Assembly: GCA_910574805.1 (NCBI GenBank)
Contig: CAJTCV010000004.1
Span: 493-64,492 of the forward strand
Reading direction: 5' to 3'
DNA length: 64,000 nucleotides
DNA from: Lachnospiraceae bacterium
GTDB taxonomy: Bacteria > Bacillota > Clostridia > Lachnospirales > Lachnospiraceae
The notes beneath the pieces were generated by a model, which was not told the DNA's origin, made no database searches, and worked only from the letters and a program-made list of their open reading frames with translations. Position 1 is the stretch's first letter, and each line of letters opens with the position of its first letter. The position numbers and the translations under genes were made by a program. Of the stretch, positions 44,901 to 56,085 are shown one piece after another.

Positions 44901-45959
44901 ATGCACAGAGAGCATACAAGGACAGTGAAAATCGGGGACCGGATCATCGGAGGCGGCAATCCGGTGCTGATTCAGTCCATGACGAACACGAGGACGGAGG
45001 ACGCGGAGGCTACAACGGCCCAGATCCTGAGACTGGAGAAGGCGGGGTGCGAGATCGTCCGGTGTACGGTGCCGACCATGGAAGCGGCGCTGGCTCTGAA
45101 GGAAATCAAAAAAAAGATCCATATTCCGCTGGTGGCGGATATTCATTTTGACTATAAGATGGCCATCGCCGCCATGGAGAACGGAGCGGACAAGATCCGT
45201 ATCAATCCGGGAAACATCGGGGGCACGGAACGGATCCGTGCGGTGGTGGACACGGCCAGGGAACGGGGGATCCCCATCCGGGTGGGCGTCAACAGCGGTT
45301 CTCTGGAGAAGGAGCTGGTGGAAAAATATCATGGCGTTACGGCGGAGGGACTTGTGGAGAGCGCTCTTGACAAGGTGCGGATCATCGAAGAGCTGGGCTA
45401 TGACAACCTGGTCATCAGCATCAAATCCTCGGATGTGATGATGTGTGCCAGAGCTCATGAGCTGATCGCCGGACAGACGGACTATCCCCTCCACGTGGGT
45501 ATCACGGAGGCCGGGACCCTGTTTTCGGGCAACATCAAATCCGCAGTGGGACTGGGCATCATCTTAAGCCAGGGCATCGGGGATACGATCCGGGTGTCTC
45601 TGACCGGAGATCCGGTGGAGGAGATCAAGTCCGCGAAGCTGATTCTTAAGACACTGGGCCTTCGCAGGGGCGGCATCGAGGTGGTGTCCTGTCCCACCTG
45701 CGGCAGAACGAAGATTGATTTGATCCGTCTGGCCAACCAGGTGGAGACCATGGCAGCGGAATATCCGCTGGATATCAAGGTGGCAGTCATGGGCTGCGTG
45801 GTCAACGGGCCGGGAGAGGCGAAGGAGGCGGACATCGGCATTGCCGGCGGGATCGGAGAAGGTCTTCTGATCCGGCATGGGGAAGTGGTGAAGAAACTGC
45901 CGGAGGGAGAACTTCTGGAAGCGCTCAGGCAGGAGCTGGAGAACTGGAAGCATGAATGA
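44901..45959 (+). CDS. ispG: 4-hydroxy-3-methylbut-2-enyl diphosphate synthase (IspG/GcpE)
   Basis: A 352-residue iron-sulfur enzyme of the MEP isoprenoid pathway; it converts MEcPP to HMBPP. Blocks: [41 protein letters not shown], and the cluster ligands in [10 protein letters not shown] and [15 protein letters not shown]. The start at 44901 follows AGGAGG; the long upstream open frame runs through repeats and ftsW and is not credible. It overlaps polC by eight bases. In many Clostridia ispG-polC is preceded by dxr and rseP, which are absent here. Confidence 0.96.
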   Translation: MHREHTRTVKIGDRIIGGGNPVLIQSMTNTRTEDAEATTAQILRLEKAGCEIVRCTVPTMEAALALKEIKKKIHIPLVADIHFDYKMAIAAMENGADKIRINPGNIGGTERIRAVVDTARERGIPIRVGVNSGSLEKELVEKYHGVTAEGLVESALDKVRIIEELGYDNLVISIKSSDVMMCARAHELIAGQTDYPLHVGITEAGTLFSGNIKSAVGLGIILSQGIGDTIRVSLTGDPVEEIKSAKLILKTLGLRRGGIEVVSCPTCGRTKIDLIRLANQVETMAAEYPLDIKVAVMGCVVNGPGEAKEADIGIAGGIGEGLLIRHGEVVKKLPEGELLEALRQELENWKHE

Positions 45960-48900
45960 AAAACCTTTTTTTGACGTATTCCGGAACCTGGAGCTGGAAG
46001 CGCCGCTGCATGCACTTTTTGAGCAGGTCGTGGTCACGAAAGTGTCCACAACGCCGGATCAGGGGGTGTTGCGGATCTATATTACGAGTAAAAAGCTGAT
46101 TGCCAAGGATCAGCTTTTTCACTTGGCGGGACAGATCCGCCGGCAGGTCTTCGGATACCGCAGGGTGCAGGTACATATTTTTGAAAAATTTCTTCTGTCG
46201 GAGCAGTATACGCCGAAGAAGCTGTGGGATGTCTACGAGGAGAGTGTTCTGACGGAACTGGAAGCGTACAGCCCATATAAAAGAAGCATTATGAAAAATG
46301 CCCGGGTGGATTTTCCGGATGAAGGAACGGTGCTGATCGGGGTTCCGGACAGGATCTATGACCGGGAAGCGGTGGACGATATTGTAAGGATTCTGGACCG
46401 GGTATTCAACGAGCGGTGCGGGTTCCGGGTGAAGGTAGATGTGGAATATGTGGAGAGCAGGGATCACAGTGCAAGAGAGAAGAGCGAGGCAGAGCTGAGA
46501 CAGCGCATCCGTTATCTCACCGAGAATCTGCAGAAGACGAAGGCGGCAAAGACAGAGAGTGTAAAAGAGACGCCCGGACAGGAGGAGAAGGGAACCGCGG
46601 AAAAAGGCGCTGCCGCCAGGCAGAAGGGCCGGAAGCATACCGGGTCCAGAAGGCTGTCCGGCGAACGCAGACCGGCGGAAGGGGGCAGAGGTTTCGGGCT
46701 TCGCAGAAGCGACGATCCGGAGCTGCTCTACGGCAGGAATTTTGAAGACGAGCCCATTGCGCTGGATCAGATTGTAGAGGAGATGGGCGAGGTCACGGTC
46801 CGGGGAAAGATCCTGAACATGGAGGAACGGGAGATCCGGGGGGAGCGCACCATCGTCACCCTGACCCTGTCTGATTTTACGGACACGATTCACGTGAAGA
46901 TGTTTACGAAAAATGACGATCTGCCGGAGCTTAAGGAACGGGTGTCGGCCGGGAGCTTTGTGAAGATCAAGGGTCTGACGACGCTGGACCGTTTCGATCA
47001 CGAGCTGACCATCAGCTCCGTGGCGGGCATTCGGAAGACCGCTGATTTTACAACAAAACGCATGGATTATTCCTGCAAAAAGAGAGTGGAGCTCCACTGC
47101 CATACGAAGATGAGCGATATGGACGGCGTGACCGATGCGTCTGTGCTTCTGAAGCGGGCGAAGGAATGGGGAATGCCGGCGCTGGCCATCACGGACCACG
47201 GCTGCGTGCAGGCATTTACAGAAGCCAGCCACACCATTTCCAAGGATGAGGATTTTAAGGTTATCTACGGGGTGGAAGGTTATCTGGTGGATGATCTGAA
47301 GGAAGTGGTGGAAAATTCCAGAGGGCAGAGTCTTAACGGCACCTGTGTAGTCTTTGACCTGGAGACTACAGGTCTGAGCGCGGTGAACGACCAGATCATT
47401 GAGATCGGGGCTGTGAAGGTGGAGGACGGGAAGATCACGGACCGGTTCAGTACATTCGTAAATCCGGAGAAGCCCATTCCTTTCGAGATCGAACAGCTCA
47501 CAGGCATCAGCGACGAGATGGTTCTTGGCGCTCCCGGGATCGAGAAGGTGCTTCCGGAATTTCTGGATTTCTGTGAGGGCTGCGTGCTCATCGCCCACAA
47601 TGCCTCCTTTGATGCGGGTTTTGTGGAAGAAAACTGCAGGAGGCTGGGGATTCCCACCGGCTTTACGGTGGGCGACACGGTGGCCATGGCACGGATTCTC
47701 CTGCCGAACCTGGGGAAGTTTAAGCTGGACAATGTGGCAAAGGCGCTGAACATCCCGCTGGAACACCATCACCGGGCGGTGGATGACGCTGCGTGTACGG
47801 CGGAGATTTTTGTGAAATTTCTGGAGATGTTCCAGGTGAGAGATGTATGGAATCTGGATCAGGTCAATGAACTGGGACGGGCGAATGCGGCAGCAATCAA
47901 AAAGCTCCCCACCTACCATATCATTCTGCTGGCCAAAAATGACATCGGGCGGGTGAATCTGTACCGGCTGGTGTCCATGTCCCATCTGGAATATTTTGCC
48001 AGGCGGCCCAGGATCCCCAGAAGTGAGCTGGAGCGGTACCGGGAGGGGCTGATCATCGGTTCCGCCTGCGAAGCCGGAGAGCTGTATCAGGCGATCCTGA
48101 GGGGGGCGCCCAGACAGGACATTGCCCGGATTGTGAAATTTTATGACTATCTGGAGATCCAGCCGCTGGGAAATAATGCCTTCATGCTTCGGGATGAGAA
48201 GAATCCGGTGAAGTCGGAGGAAGACCTGAAGGAAAACGTCCGGAAGATTGTCCGGCTGGGGGAGGAATTCCAGAAGCCGGTGGTCGCCACCTGCGACGTG
48301 CACTTTATCGATCCGGCGGATGAGGTGTACCGGCGGATCATCATGGCGGGCAAGGGCTTCTCGGATGCGGACCAGCAGGCGCCGCTGTTTCTGCGCACCA
48401 CCGAGGAGATGCTGAAGGAATTCCAGTTCCTGGGGGCGGAAAAGGCGGAGGAAGTGGTGATTACCAACACGAACCGGATTGCGGATATGTGCGAGCATCT
48501 GTCTCCGGTCCGCCCGGATAAATGTCCGCCGGTGATTCCGGATTCGGACAAGACGCTTCGGAAGATCTGCTATGAGAAAGCCCACGAGATCTACGGGGAA
48601 GAGCTGCCCCGGATCGTGACGGAGCGTCTGGAGCGGGAACTGAAGTCCATTATCGGCAACGGCTTCGCAGTCATGTACATCATCGCTCAGAAGCTGGTAT
48701 GGAAGTCGGTGGACGACGGGTATCTGGTGGGCTCCCGGGGTTCTGTGGGTTCCTCCTTTGTGGCGACCATGGCGGGGATCACGGAGGTGAATCCCTTAAG
48801 CCCGCACTATATCTGTCCCTCCTGTCATTACAGTGAATTTGATTCGGATGAGGTGAAGCAATTTGCGGGCATGGCCGGCTGCGACATGCCGGATAAGGAC

Positions 48901-50418
48901 TGTCCGGTGTGCGGGACCAGGCTGAAAAAAGAAGGGTTTGATATTCCCTTTGAGACGTTCCTTGGGTTCAAGGGCAACAAGGAGCCGGATATTGATCTGA
49001 ACTTTTCAGGAGATTATCAGTCCAAGGCACATAAATATACGGAGGTCATCTTCGGTGCCGGACAGACCTACCGGGCCGGTACAGTGGGTACTCTGGCGGA
49101 TAAAACAGCGTTCGGTTATGTAAAAAGATACTATGAAGAACGGGGAACCAGTAAGCGGAACTGTGAGATCGACCGGATCGTTGCCGGCTGTACCGGAATC
49201 CGCAGGACCACCGGTCAGCATCCGGGCGGCATCATCGTCCTGCCTCTGGGGGAGACCATCTATTCCTTTACACCGGTGCAGCATCCGGCCAATGATATGA
49301 CCACAGATATCGTGACCACGCATTTTGATTACCATTCCATTGATCACAACCTTCTGAAGCTGGACATTCTGGGGCATGATGATCCTACCATGATCCGGAT
49401 GCTGGAGGACCTGACCGGGATCGACGCCACGGCGATTCCTCTGGATGACCCGCAGGTCATGACGCTCTTTCAGAGTACGGAAGCTCTGGGGATCAGGCCG
49501 GAGGATATCGGCGGGACGAAGCTGGGCTCTCTTGGTATTCCGGAATTCGGTACGGAATTTGCCATGCAGATGCTCATCGACACCCATCCGACGCATTTTT
49601 CTGATCTGGTCCGGATCGCAGGGCTCGCCCACGGGACGGACGTGTGGCTTGGGAATGCCCAGACGCTGATCCAAGAGGGGAAGGCGACCATTTCCACGGC
49701 AATCTGCACCCGTGACGATATCATGGTCTATCTCATCGGCATGGGCATGGACAGCGAGCAGTCGTTCACGATTATGGAGAGCGTCCGAAAGGGAAAGGGC
49801 CTGAAGCCGGAATGGGAGGAGGCCATGACTGCTCATGGGGTGCCGGACTGGTACATCTGGTCCTGTAAGAAGATCAAGTATATGTTCCCCAAGGCGCATG
49901 CAGCTGCCTATGTAATGATGGCGTGGCGCATCGCCTACTGCAAGATCAACTATCCGCTGGCCTATTATGCGGCCTATTTCAGTATCCGTGCATCGGCTTT
50001 TAACTATGAGATCATGTGTCAGGGAAGGGAACGGCTGGAATATTATATGGAGGATTATAAAAGACGCAGCGATACGCTGTCCAAAAAGGAGCAGGATACC
50101 CTGAAGGATATGAAGAGCGTCCAGGAGATGTATGCCAGAGGGATTGAGTTTATGAAGGTGGACATCTACCGGGCGGAGGCACACAAGTTCCAGATCATCG
50201 ACGGGAAGCTTATGCCGGCCCTCTCCACCATCGACGGGCTGGGGGACAAGGCAGCGGATCTTCTGGTGGAGGCGGCGGCTCAGGGCCCCTTCCTGTCCCG
50301 GGACGATCTGCGGCAGCGGAGCAGGCTCAGCAAGACCGTCATCGACCTGATGGGAGATCTGGGTCTTCTGGAGGGGCTGCCGGAGTCCAATCAGCTGTCA
50401 CTGTTTGATCTGGGGTAG
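45952..50418 (+). CDS. polC: DNA polymerase III alpha subunit, PolC type
   Basis: The 1488-residue Gram-positive replicative polymerase. Domains in order: N-terminal region (1-210), an OB fold (about 255-350), a PHP domain ([14 protein letters not shown], near 378) interrupted by a DEDD proofreading exonuclease ([21 protein letters not shown], near 466), the second PHP part, then the C-family polymerase core with [21 protein letters not shown] and the zinc-finger cysteines CPSC and CPVC, and a helix-hairpin-helix ([10 protein letters not shown]). Length and order are normal for PolC. A charged, probably disordered linker lies at about 190-250. Confidence 0.97.
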   Translation: MNEKPFFDVFRNLELEAPLHALFEQVVVTKVSTTPDQGVLRIYITSKKLIAKDQLFHLAGQIRRQVFGYRRVQVHIFEKFLLSEQYTPKKLWDVYEESVLTELEAYSPYKRSIMKNARVDFPDEGTVLIGVPDRIYDREAVDDIVRILDRVFNERCGFRVKVDVEYVESRDHSAREKSEAELRQRIRYLTENLQKTKAAKTESVKETPGQEEKGTAEKGAAARQKGRKHTGSRRLSGERRPAEGGRGFGLRRSDDPELLYGRNFEDEPIALDQIVEEMGEVTVRGKILNMEEREIRGERTIVTLTLSDFTDTIHVKMFTKNDDLPELKERVSAGSFVKIKGLTTLDRFDHELTISSVAGIRKTADFTTKRMDYSCKKRVELHCHTKMSDMDGVTDASVLLKRAKEWGMPALAITDHGCVQAFTEASHTISKDEDFKVIYGVEGYLVDDLKEVVENSRGQSLNGTCVVFDLETTGLSAVNDQIIEIGAVKVEDGKITDRFSTFVNPEKPIPFEIEQLTGISDEMVLGAPGIEKVLPEFLDFCEGCVLIAHNASFDAGFVEENCRRLGIPTGFTVGDTVAMARILLPNLGKFKLDNVAKALNIPLEHHHRAVDDAACTAEIFVKFLEMFQVRDVWNLDQVNELGRANAAAIKKLPTYHIILLAKNDIGRVNLYRLVSMSHLEYFARRPRIPRSELERYREGLIIGSACEAGELYQAILRGAPRQDIARIVKFYDYLEIQPLGNNAFMLRDEKNPVKSEEDLKENVRKIVRLGEEFQKPVVATCDVHFIDPADEVYRRIIMAGKGFSDADQQAPLFLRTTEEMLKEFQFLGAEKAEEVVITNTNRIADMCEHLSPVRPDKCPPVIPDSDKTLRKICYEKAHEIYGEELPRIVTERLERELKSIIGNGFAVMYIIAQKLVWKSVDDGYLVGSRGSVGSSFVATMAGITEVNPLSPHYICPSCHYSEFDSDEVKQFAGMAGCDMPDKDCPVCGTRLKKEGFDIPFETFLGFKGNKEPDIDLNFSGDYQSKAHKYTEVIFGAGQTYRAGTVGTLADKTAFGYVKRYYEERGTSKRNCEIDRIVAGCTGIRRTTGQHPGGIIVLPLGETIYSFTPVQHPANDMTTDIVTTHFDYHSIDHNLLKLDILGHDDPTMIRMLEDLTGIDATAIPLDDPQVMTLFQSTEALGIRPEDIGGTKLGSLGIPEFGTEFAMQMLIDTHPTHFSDLVRIAGLAHGTDVWLGNAQTLIQEGKATISTAICTRDDIMVYLIGMGMDSEQSFTIMESVRKGKGLKPEWEEAMTAHGVPDWYIWSCKKIKYMFPKAHAAAYVMMAWRIAYCKINYPLAYYAAYFSIRASAFNYEIMCQGRERLEYYMEDYKRRSDTLSKKEQDTLKDMKSVQEMYARGIEFMKVDIYRAEAHKFQIIDGKLMPALSTIDGLGDKAADLLVEAAAQGPFLSRDDLRQRSRLSKTVIDLMGDLGLLEGLPESNQLSLFDLG

Positions 50419-50444
50419 AGAGATACAGATTTCTGAAAAAACAG

Positions 50445-50473
50445 TTGCCCCCGGGCCGGAGAACTTTTATAAT
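50445..50473 (+). promoter_or_regulatory. Promoter of the cytidylate-kinase-like gene
   Basis: TTGCCC and TATAAT with a 17-base spacer, 42 bases before the gene start. Confidence 0.55.
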
Positions 50474-50514
50474 GAAGATAGCCTGAATACAGACGGAAAG
50501 TGGAGGATGCGCTT

Positions 50515-51105
50515 ATGAGGAAAATTATTACCATCGGCCGTGAATTCGGCGCAGGCGGGGGAGAGATCGGCAAACGGCTGTCAAAAGAGCTTGGGATCCC
50601 GTTTTACGACAAGGATATCATCCTGAAGACGGCCATGGCGAACCGGAGGCTGAATCCGGAGCAGGTGCGCAGGTGGGATGAAAAGGTGCCCAGCAGCTTC
50701 GGTTTTGCTCAGAGTCTGTTTGATTTTTACAACCGGCCGCTGGACGAGGAGCTCTGGCGGGCGCAGAAGGACGCGATCCGGGAGCTTGCCAACAAGGAGA
50801 GCTGCGTCATCGTGGGCAGGAACGGCGATTATATCCTGAGGGAATTTGATCACTGCCTGAATGTGTTCGTCCATGCAGGGTTCCAGTGGCGGGTCCGGAG
50901 GATGTCGGGGATGATGCCGGATACGCCCATGGAGCAGGTGGTACTGGACGTGAAGGCGGCTGACAAGGCGCGGAAAAAATACTGTGCGTACTATACAGGC
51001 AAGACCTACGGAGATGCCCGGAACTTTGATCTGACGGTAAATACGGAGAAGCTGGGAATCGAACAGGCGGTCCGGCTGATCCTGACGGCGGCGGAGACGA
51101 TCTGA
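50515..51105 (+). CDS. Cytidylate kinase-like family protein
   Basis: A 196-residue P-loop kinase of the cytidylate-kinase-2 type. The start MRKIITIGREFGAGGGEIGKR has a modified P-loop (GREFGAGGGEIGK, lacking the usual GKS/T), followed by YDKDII, VIVGRNGDYIL and a lid region YCAYYTGKTYGD. Such proteins are common in Clostridia in several copies; the main CMP kinase is usually elsewhere, so the substrate is uncertain. The start at 50515 is eight bases after GGAGG. Confidence 0.88.
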   Translation: MRKIITIGREFGAGGGEIGKRLSKELGIPFYDKDIILKTAMANRRLNPEQVRRWDEKVPSSFGFAQSLFDFYNRPLDEELWRAQKDAIRELANKESCVIVGRNGDYILREFDHCLNVFVHAGFQWRVRRMSGMMPDTPMEQVVLDVKAADKARKKYCAYYTGKTYGDARNFDLTVNTEKLGIEQAVRLILTAAETI

Positions 51106-51195
51106 CGGTACCGGGCATCCGGACGGCACAGGGGTGAAATGCGTTGCGGATCAGAGCAGATCAGAGTAAATTGTATACAATGATACAGTTTTTTC

Positions 51196-51224
51196 TTGAC
51201 AAGAACGTGAGAAAATTTTATACT
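51196..51224 (+). promoter_or_regulatory. Promoter of the polar amino acid ABC operon
   Basis: TTGACA and TATACT with a 17-base spacer; the predicted start is near 51231, giving a leader of about 90 bases. Confidence 0.78.
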
Positions 51225-51240
51225 TAGCATGAACATCAGA

Positions 51241-51297
51241 GGCGGTGTAGCAGAATACATCGCCTTTCTGTTTAAAATAGCCGGCGGACAACGCCGG
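51241..51297 (+). promoter_or_regulatory. Two leader hairpins before the ABC operon
   Basis: GGCGGTGTA pairs with TACATCGCC (51241-51264, one G-U) and is followed by TTTCTGTTT, so it resembles a weak terminator. A second hairpin, CCGGCG / CGCCGG, lies at 51282-51297 approximately. This could be an attenuator; no known riboswitch fold was recognised. Confidence 0.4.
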
Positions 51298-51320
51298 GGG
51301 AAAAGGAGAGTACATAAATT

Positions 51321-52169
51321 ATGAAAAAGTTGGTTGTAATGTCTATGATCGCATGTATGGCATTTTCCATGACTGCCTGCGGATCCAAAGAGGAAGCGCC
51401 GGCACAGGCGCCTGCAGAGGAAGGGACCGAGGCTCCGGCAGAGAGCACAGAAGGAACCGAACCGGCTGAGGATGCGGCTGCACCGGAAGACAAGGAGTGG
51501 ATCATCGCCATGGATACCGTATTCCGTCCTTTTGAGTTCACGGATGAGAACGGCAATTTTGTGGGAATTGATGTGGATGTGCTGGATGCAGTGGCAAAGG
51601 ATCAGGGTTTCAACTATGCCATCGAGAGTCTTGGATGGGATGCGGCAGTGGCAGCAGTCCAGGCGGGTCAGGCAGACGGCCTGATTGCGGGCGCTTCCAT
51701 TACGGATGAGAGAAAGGCTTCCGGCTGGATCTTCTCAGAAGGGTATTACAATGCCACCCAGACTTTCGTGGTGCCGGCGGACAGCGATATCGCCAGTTAT
51801 GAAGATCTGTCCGGCAAGAACGTGGCAGTGAAGAACGGTACCGCAGGTGCAGATTTTGCCAACAGCCTGAAAGATGAGTATGGATTTACTGTTACCGTGT
51901 TTGAGGATTCTCCGACCATGTATCAGGATGTAATCCTGGGCAACAGTGCGGCATGCGTGGAAGATACGCCCATCATGGCTGACTCCATCAAGGTGGGCAA
52001 CCTGGCGCTCAAGATCCCGGAGGGCATGGAGAGTGACGGAGCTCCCTACGGATTCGCCATCATGAACGAGGCAAATCAGGAGCTTCTTGACATGTTCAAC
52101 GCAGGCCTTGCGAACATCAGAGAAAACGGAACCTATGACGAAATCATCGCGAAGTACCTTGGAGAATAA
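51321..52169 (+). CDS. Amino acid ABC transporter substrate-binding lipoprotein
   Basis: A 282-residue lipoprotein with signal peptide MKKLVVMSMIACMAFSMTAC and lipobox MTAC, an acidic Ala/Pro/Glu linker (about 22-55) and a family 3 periplasmic-binding domain (DTVFRPFEFTDENGNFVGID, GTAGADFANSL, MNEANQELLDMFNAGL). Family 3 proteins bind polar amino acids such as glutamine, arginine, histidine or cystine; the ligand is not clear. It is the first gene of a binding-protein/permease/ATPase operon and has a strong promoter. Confidence 0.94.
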   Translation: MKKLVVMSMIACMAFSMTACGSKEEAPAQAPAEEGTEAPAESTEGTEPAEDAAAPEDKEWIIAMDTVFRPFEFTDENGNFVGIDVDVLDAVAKDQGFNYAIESLGWDAAVAAVQAGQADGLIAGASITDERKASGWIFSEGYYNATQTFVVPADSDIASYEDLSGKNVAVKNGTAGADFANSLKDEYGFTVTVFEDSPTMYQDVILGNSAACVEDTPIMADSIKVGNLALKIPEGMESDGAPYGFAIMNEANQELLDMFNAGLANIRENGTYDEIIAKYLGE

Positions 52170-52218
52170 GCGCTCCTTTCAGGCACTTTCTGAAAAGACA
52201 GTAAGGAGAACCTGACTT

Positions 52219-52887
52219 ATGCTATCTATCATTCAAGTATACGGCACCATGCTTTTGTCGGCGCTGGGAAGGACCCTTCTGATGACTCTGCTGTCCCTGG
52301 TGTTTGCCATGGTGATCGGCATGATCTTCGGACTCATGAATGTGGGGCACAACCGGATCCTGAACCTCGTCGGCACAGTCTATGTGGACGCGGTCCGGGG
52401 AGTCCCGCTGATCGTACTGGCGTATTTTATCTATTTCGGCGTACCGGCAGGAATCCAGGGGCTGGGTTTTTCCGGCTTTCGTCTGGATGCGCTCCAGGCG
52501 GGTACCATTGCGCTTTCCATGAACTGCGGTGCGTATATGGCAGAGATCATAAGAGCAGGTATTGAGAGTGTGGACCGGGGACAGATGGAGGCGGGCAGGA
52601 GCCTGGGGCTCTCCTACGGCTCCTGCATGGCTCTGATTGTCGTGCCCCAGGCGGTGCGTACCATGATCCCTTCCATCATCAACCAGTTCATCATCACTCT
52701 GAAGGATACTTCCATCCTTTCCGTGATCGGTTTCCCGGAGCTGACCAATGTGGGTAAGACGATCATGGGAAATACATTCAAGAATCTGGAGACCTGGGCG
52801 ATCATCGGCGTCATGTACATGGTGGTGATCGTTACTCTCAGTAAGGTCGCCAAGAGGATCGAGAGGAGGGTGAACCGTGGCAGATAA
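52219..52887 (+). CDS. Amino acid ABC transporter permease
   Basis: A 222-residue membrane protein of the His/Glu/Gln/Arg/opine permease family, with five or so membrane segments. The EAA loop is [22 protein letters not shown]. The single permease gene implies a homodimer. GGAG lies before the ATG, and the gene overlaps the ATPase gene by 11 bases. Confidence 0.95.
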   Translation: MLSIIQVYGTMLLSALGRTLLMTLLSLVFAMVIGMIFGLMNVGHNRILNLVGTVYVDAVRGVPLIVLAYFIYFGVPAGIQGLGFSGFRLDALQAGTIALSMNCGAYMAEIIRAGIESVDRGQMEAGRSLGLSYGSCMALIVVPQAVRTMIPSIINQFIITLKDTSILSVIGFPELTNVGKTIMGNTFKNLETWAIIGVMYMVVIVTLSKVAKRIERRVNRGR

Positions 52888-53644
52888 GCATCAGAGCAAG
52901 TCTATCATGGACAGCTCCTGCAAGATCCATGTGACAAACCTGAAGAAGAATTTCGGGAAGCTGGAAGTATTAAAGGATATCAGTCTGGATGTGGCGGAAG
53001 GCGAAGTGGTGGTGCTTCTTGGGCCTTCCGGAAGCGGCAAGTCCACGCTCCTGCGCTGCCTGAACCAGCTGGAGACGGCTACCAGCGGCCAGATCATTAT
53101 TGACGGACATGATGTGACGGATCGTCATACAGATATCAATAAAGTGCGGGAAAACATCGGTATGGTGTTCCAGCATTTTAATCTGTTCAATCACCTGACG
53201 GTCATGGACAACATGACCCTGGCGCCGGTGCATCTGAAGCTGGCCACGAAGGAGGAGGCGCGCCGGAGGGCGGAGCAGCTCCTTCAGAGGGTGGGGCTGG
53301 AGGATAAGGCGCAGGCGTATCCCAGCCAGCTCTCAGGCGGACAGAAGCAGCGTGTGGCCATCGCCCGCGCCCTTGCCATGAAGCCGGATATCATGCTCTT
53401 TGACGAGCCCACCAGCGCGCTGGACCCCGAGATGGTAGGAGAGGTGCTGGCGGTCATGAAGGAGCTGGCAAGAGAGGGCATGACGATGGTGGTGGTTACC
53501 CATGAGATCGGGTTTGCCAGAGAGGTGTCAGACCGGGTAATCTTCATGGAAGGCGGATATATCGTGGAAGAAGGCACGCCGGAGGAGCTGATCCTGCATC
53601 CGAAGGAGCCCCGTACCATCGATTTCCTGAGCAAGGTATTATAA
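52877..53644 (+). CDS. Amino acid ABC transporter ATP-binding protein
   Basis: A 255-residue ABC ATPase: Walker [17 protein letters not shown]-loop [12 protein letters not shown], signature [15 protein letters not shown], Walker [14 protein letters not shown] and the switch His in VVTHEIGFA. It belongs to the polar amino acid (GlnQ/HisP) class. The start is GTG at 52877 with GAGGAGGG six bases upstream, inside the end of the permease gene. Confidence 0.96.
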   Translation: MADKHQSKSIMDSSCKIHVTNLKKNFGKLEVLKDISLDVAEGEVVVLLGPSGSGKSTLLRCLNQLETATSGQIIIDGHDVTDRHTDINKVRENIGMVFQHFNLFNHLTVMDNMTLAPVHLKLATKEEARRRAEQLLQRVGLEDKAQAYPSQLSGGQKQRVAIARALAMKPDIMLFDEPTSALDPEMVGEVLAVMKELAREGMTMVVVTHEIGFAREVSDRVIFMEGGYIVEEGTPEELILHPKEPRTIDFLSKVL

Positions 53645-53665
53645 AGCAGTACAGAAGAACAGAAG

Positions 53666-53701
53666 TCCCCTGCGGGCATGCAGCCTGCAGGGGATTTTTT
53701 T
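53666..53701 (+). terminator. Rho-independent terminator of the amino acid ABC operon
   Basis: Stem TCCCCTGC / GCAGGGGA followed by seven T residues, 21 bases after the ATPase stop. Confidence 0.93.
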
Positions 53702-53821
53702 GCGCTGCTGCCGGGAGATTCCGCTGCAGAGAGAGAAGCCCCTGAAAAATTTTACTGGAAATCCTGCTAAAAATGCATATGTCGAATGGTTTTAAGTTAT
53801 CTTAGGACAGAGGTGAGAGAC

Positions 53822-54112
53822 ATGTACAGACATATACGGGATCTGCGGGAAGATTTTGACCTGAGACAGCGGGAGGTGGCAGAGCATCTGAAATGCAGTC
53901 AGCGTTCGTACAGTGATTATGAAAACGGCAGGACACGCATACCGACGGATGTCCTGATTGAGCTTTCCAGATTTTACGGAACCAGCGTGGACTATCTGCT
54001 GGATCTGACCGAAGAGCGGGAGCCTTATCCGGAGCGTGAGGAAGAAGCAGAGTCTCCGTTGCAGGCAACGGGAGATCAGGCCTGTAACGTGGCAGAGCAG
54101 CAGGGAAGTTGA
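53822..54112 (+). CDS. XRE-family helix-turn-helix regulator
   Basis: A 96-residue protein. Residues 4-62 form a Cro/CI-type helix-turn-helix (LRQREVAEHLKCSQRSYSDY, then GTSVDYLLDLT), followed by an acidic, probably disordered tail. GAGGTGAG precedes the ATG at 53822. No phage genes are nearby; targets unknown. Confidence 0.92.
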   Translation: MYRHIRDLREDFDLRQREVAEHLKCSQRSYSDYENGRTRIPTDVLIELSRFYGTSVDYLLDLTEEREPYPEREEEAESPLQATGDQACNVAEQQGS

Positions 54113-54249
54113 TCCCCGCTGCCGCCGCCCGATGTCTGCAGGCAGCCATCGGGCCCGTTGCCTGCGGGAATAGAGGTGTTCACCAGAGTGTGGACGCCTT
54201 TTATTGTGGGATTCTGTCGCTTTGTCTGGAGAGGAAAGGAGTATTACGG

Positions 54250-54777
54250 ATGCAGGAGCTGATTTATAAAAATGCAGTGCTCAGGAATGGAGATCTTCGG
54301 AAGAGGGTCTGTAACCGGGCCATTCTGGAATTCTGTTCCCTGCTGGGGATGAACCTGGCCGACATGCAGGTGGAGGATGGAGGGCGTTTTCTGGGAAATG
54401 GATGGGAGCGCTGCAATCTGTTCGGTATGGCGCTGAAGGGGGTAACTGTGGAAATGGACCGGTTCCAGGGATGCAGCATGGGCAGTACAGATTTTCAGGA
54501 CGTCCGGCTGGAGGATGTGCGGTTCTGCGACTGCAGCTTTTCCGGAAGCGTGTGGACGGAGACGGTTCTGGAGGGCGGAGTCTTTCAGAACTGCATCTTT
54601 CGGGGCATGGGGTTTGTAAATGTACATTTCCACAGGACTGTATTTCAAAGGTGTATTCTGGATGGGTGCCGTATGGAAGAGACAGAGATGAAGAAGGTCC
54701 GATTCCGCGGCTGCGCCCTTCAGGACGTGGAGGGACTGCCACGGGAGGGCGCCGGCTTTCAGGACTGCAGCTTCTGA
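54250..54777 (+). CDS. Pentapeptide-repeat-like protein
   Basis: A 175-residue protein made of imperfect pentapeptide repeats from about residue 35 onward. Examples are CNLFGMALKG, STDFQDVRLEDVRFCDCSFSG and CIFRGMGFVNVHF, with aromatic or Cys at the central position. Such repeats form a right-handed beta helix; some pentapeptide proteins protect DNA gyrase, but nothing here proves that. The start at 54250 is seven bases after AAGGAG. No clear promoter was found in the preceding 137 bases; a hairpin (CCCGATG / CATCGGG, about 54128-54152) lies there. Confidence 0.75.
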   Translation: MQELIYKNAVLRNGDLRKRVCNRAILEFCSLLGMNLADMQVEDGGRFLGNGWERCNLFGMALKGVTVEMDRFQGCSMGSTDFQDVRLEDVRFCDCSFSGSVWTETVLEGGVFQNCIFRGMGFVNVHFHRTVFQRCILDGCRMEETEMKKVRFRGCALQDVEGLPREGAGFQDCSF

Positions 54778-54829
54778 ATCTCCGTAATATGGCGCTGAAA
54801 CCGGCCGTCGAAATCAGTAAAATAAGTGG

Positions 54830-54858
54830 TTGACTTTTTCGCGTTAAAGCGGTATAAT
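54830..54858 (+). promoter_or_regulatory. Promoter of the second ABC operon
   Basis: TTGACT and TATAAT with a 17-base spacer, 58 bases before the binding-protein gene. Confidence 0.8.
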
Positions 54859-54916
54859 CGAAAAAGCTATTAAAGGATAGCAAATTTTTAGATACAGGGA
54901 AAATGGAGGAAAAGAC

Positions 54917-55981
54917 ATGAAAAAGATATTGGCGATCGCCATGGCCATGACGATGGGCCTCGGCCTTGTGGCATGCGGCGGCGGTGACAAAACGGCGGAT
55001 TCCACTGCGCAGGCACCGGATGCAGGAACTGAGGAAGGAGCAGATACGGAAGCTCCTGCAGAGACATCTGCAGAGGATGAGAGCACTGGTGCAGGAGAGG
55101 CAGAATATACGGTAGGTATCTGCCAGCTGGTGCAGCATGAGGCACTGGATGCGGCGACCGAAGGCTTTATAGATGCGCTGAATGAAGAGCTTGGGGAAGG
55201 AACTGTAAAGTTTGACGAGCAGAACGCGCAGAACGATTCCAACACCTGTTCCACGATTATCAACGGATTTGTCTCCGGTAATGTGGATCTGATCCTTGCC
55301 AACGCGACACCGGCGCTCCAGGCAGCGCAGGCGGGCACCAATGAGATCCCGATCCTTGGCACTTCCGTTACCGAGTATGGCGTGGCGCTGGATATTGACG
55401 GGTTTGACGGGACTGTAGGCGGCAACATCTCCGGTACTTCTGACCTGGCTCCCCTTGACGAGCAGGCGGCAATGCTTCAGGAGCTGTTTCCGGATGCGAA
55501 GAATGTGGGACTGATCTACTGTACTACCGAGGCGAACTCTCAGTATCAGGTGGATGAGGTGGAGAAGTTCCTTACGGAGATGGGATATACGTGCAAACAG
55601 TACGGTTTCTCTGATTCCAATGACCTGTCTGCTGTGGCTACCACTGCAGTATCCGAAAACGACGTGCTTTATGTTCCCACAGACAATACGGTGGCATCCA
55701 ACGCGGAACTTCTGAATAATATCGCGCAGCCGGCAAAGGTTCCGGTGATTGCAGGAGAGGAAGGGATCTGTTCGGGCTGCGGAGTGGCGACACTGTCGAT
55801 CAGCTATTATGATCTGGGTGTTGGCACCGGCAGGATGGCTGCAAAGATCCTGAAGGGCGAAGCGGATATCTCTACCATGCCGATCGAGTATGCGCCGCAG
55901 TTCACAAAGAAATACAATGCACCGCTCTGTGAGGCGCTTGGCATTACAGTTCCGGATGACTATGTAGCCATCGGAGAATAA
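54917..55981 (+). CDS. ABC transporter substrate-binding lipoprotein (PF04392 type)
   Basis: A 354-residue lipoprotein: signal peptide ending in lipobox GLVAC, an acidic linker (about 22-62), then a binding domain starting YTVGICQLVQHEALDAA with NVGLIYCTTEANS and YDLGVGTGRMAAKIL. PF04392 binding proteins with this type of permease and ATPase include TrpX-like systems for aromatic amino acids; the ligand here is not proven. GGAGG lies before the ATG. First of a three-gene operon. Confidence 0.92.
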   Translation: MKKILAIAMAMTMGLGLVACGGGDKTADSTAQAPDAGTEEGADTEAPAETSAEDESTGAGEAEYTVGICQLVQHEALDAATEGFIDALNEELGEGTVKFDEQNAQNDSNTCSTIINGFVSGNVDLILANATPALQAAQAGTNEIPILGTSVTEYGVALDIDGFDGTVGGNISGTSDLAPLDEQAAMLQELFPDAKNVGLIYCTTEANSQYQVDEVEKFLTEMGYTCKQYGFSDSNDLSAVATTAVSENDVLYVPTDNTVASNAELLNNIAQPAKVPVIAGEEGICSGCGVATLSISYYDLGVGTGRMAAKILKGEADISTMPIEYAPQFTKKYNAPLCEALGITVPDDYVAIGE

Positions 55982-56085
55982 ATCAAAAGCTACAGGACAG
56001 CATGGCCTGTTGACGGCAGCGAGACTGGAGGGATCCTCTCTCGCTGTTGTCGTTGCATAAAGCAGTTTACTGAGGTGATGAAAAT

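Noticed and set aside
45925-48585. 886-codon open frame on the minus strand
   Set aside because: Shadow of polC in GC-rich codon sequence; no ribosome binding site or family motif.
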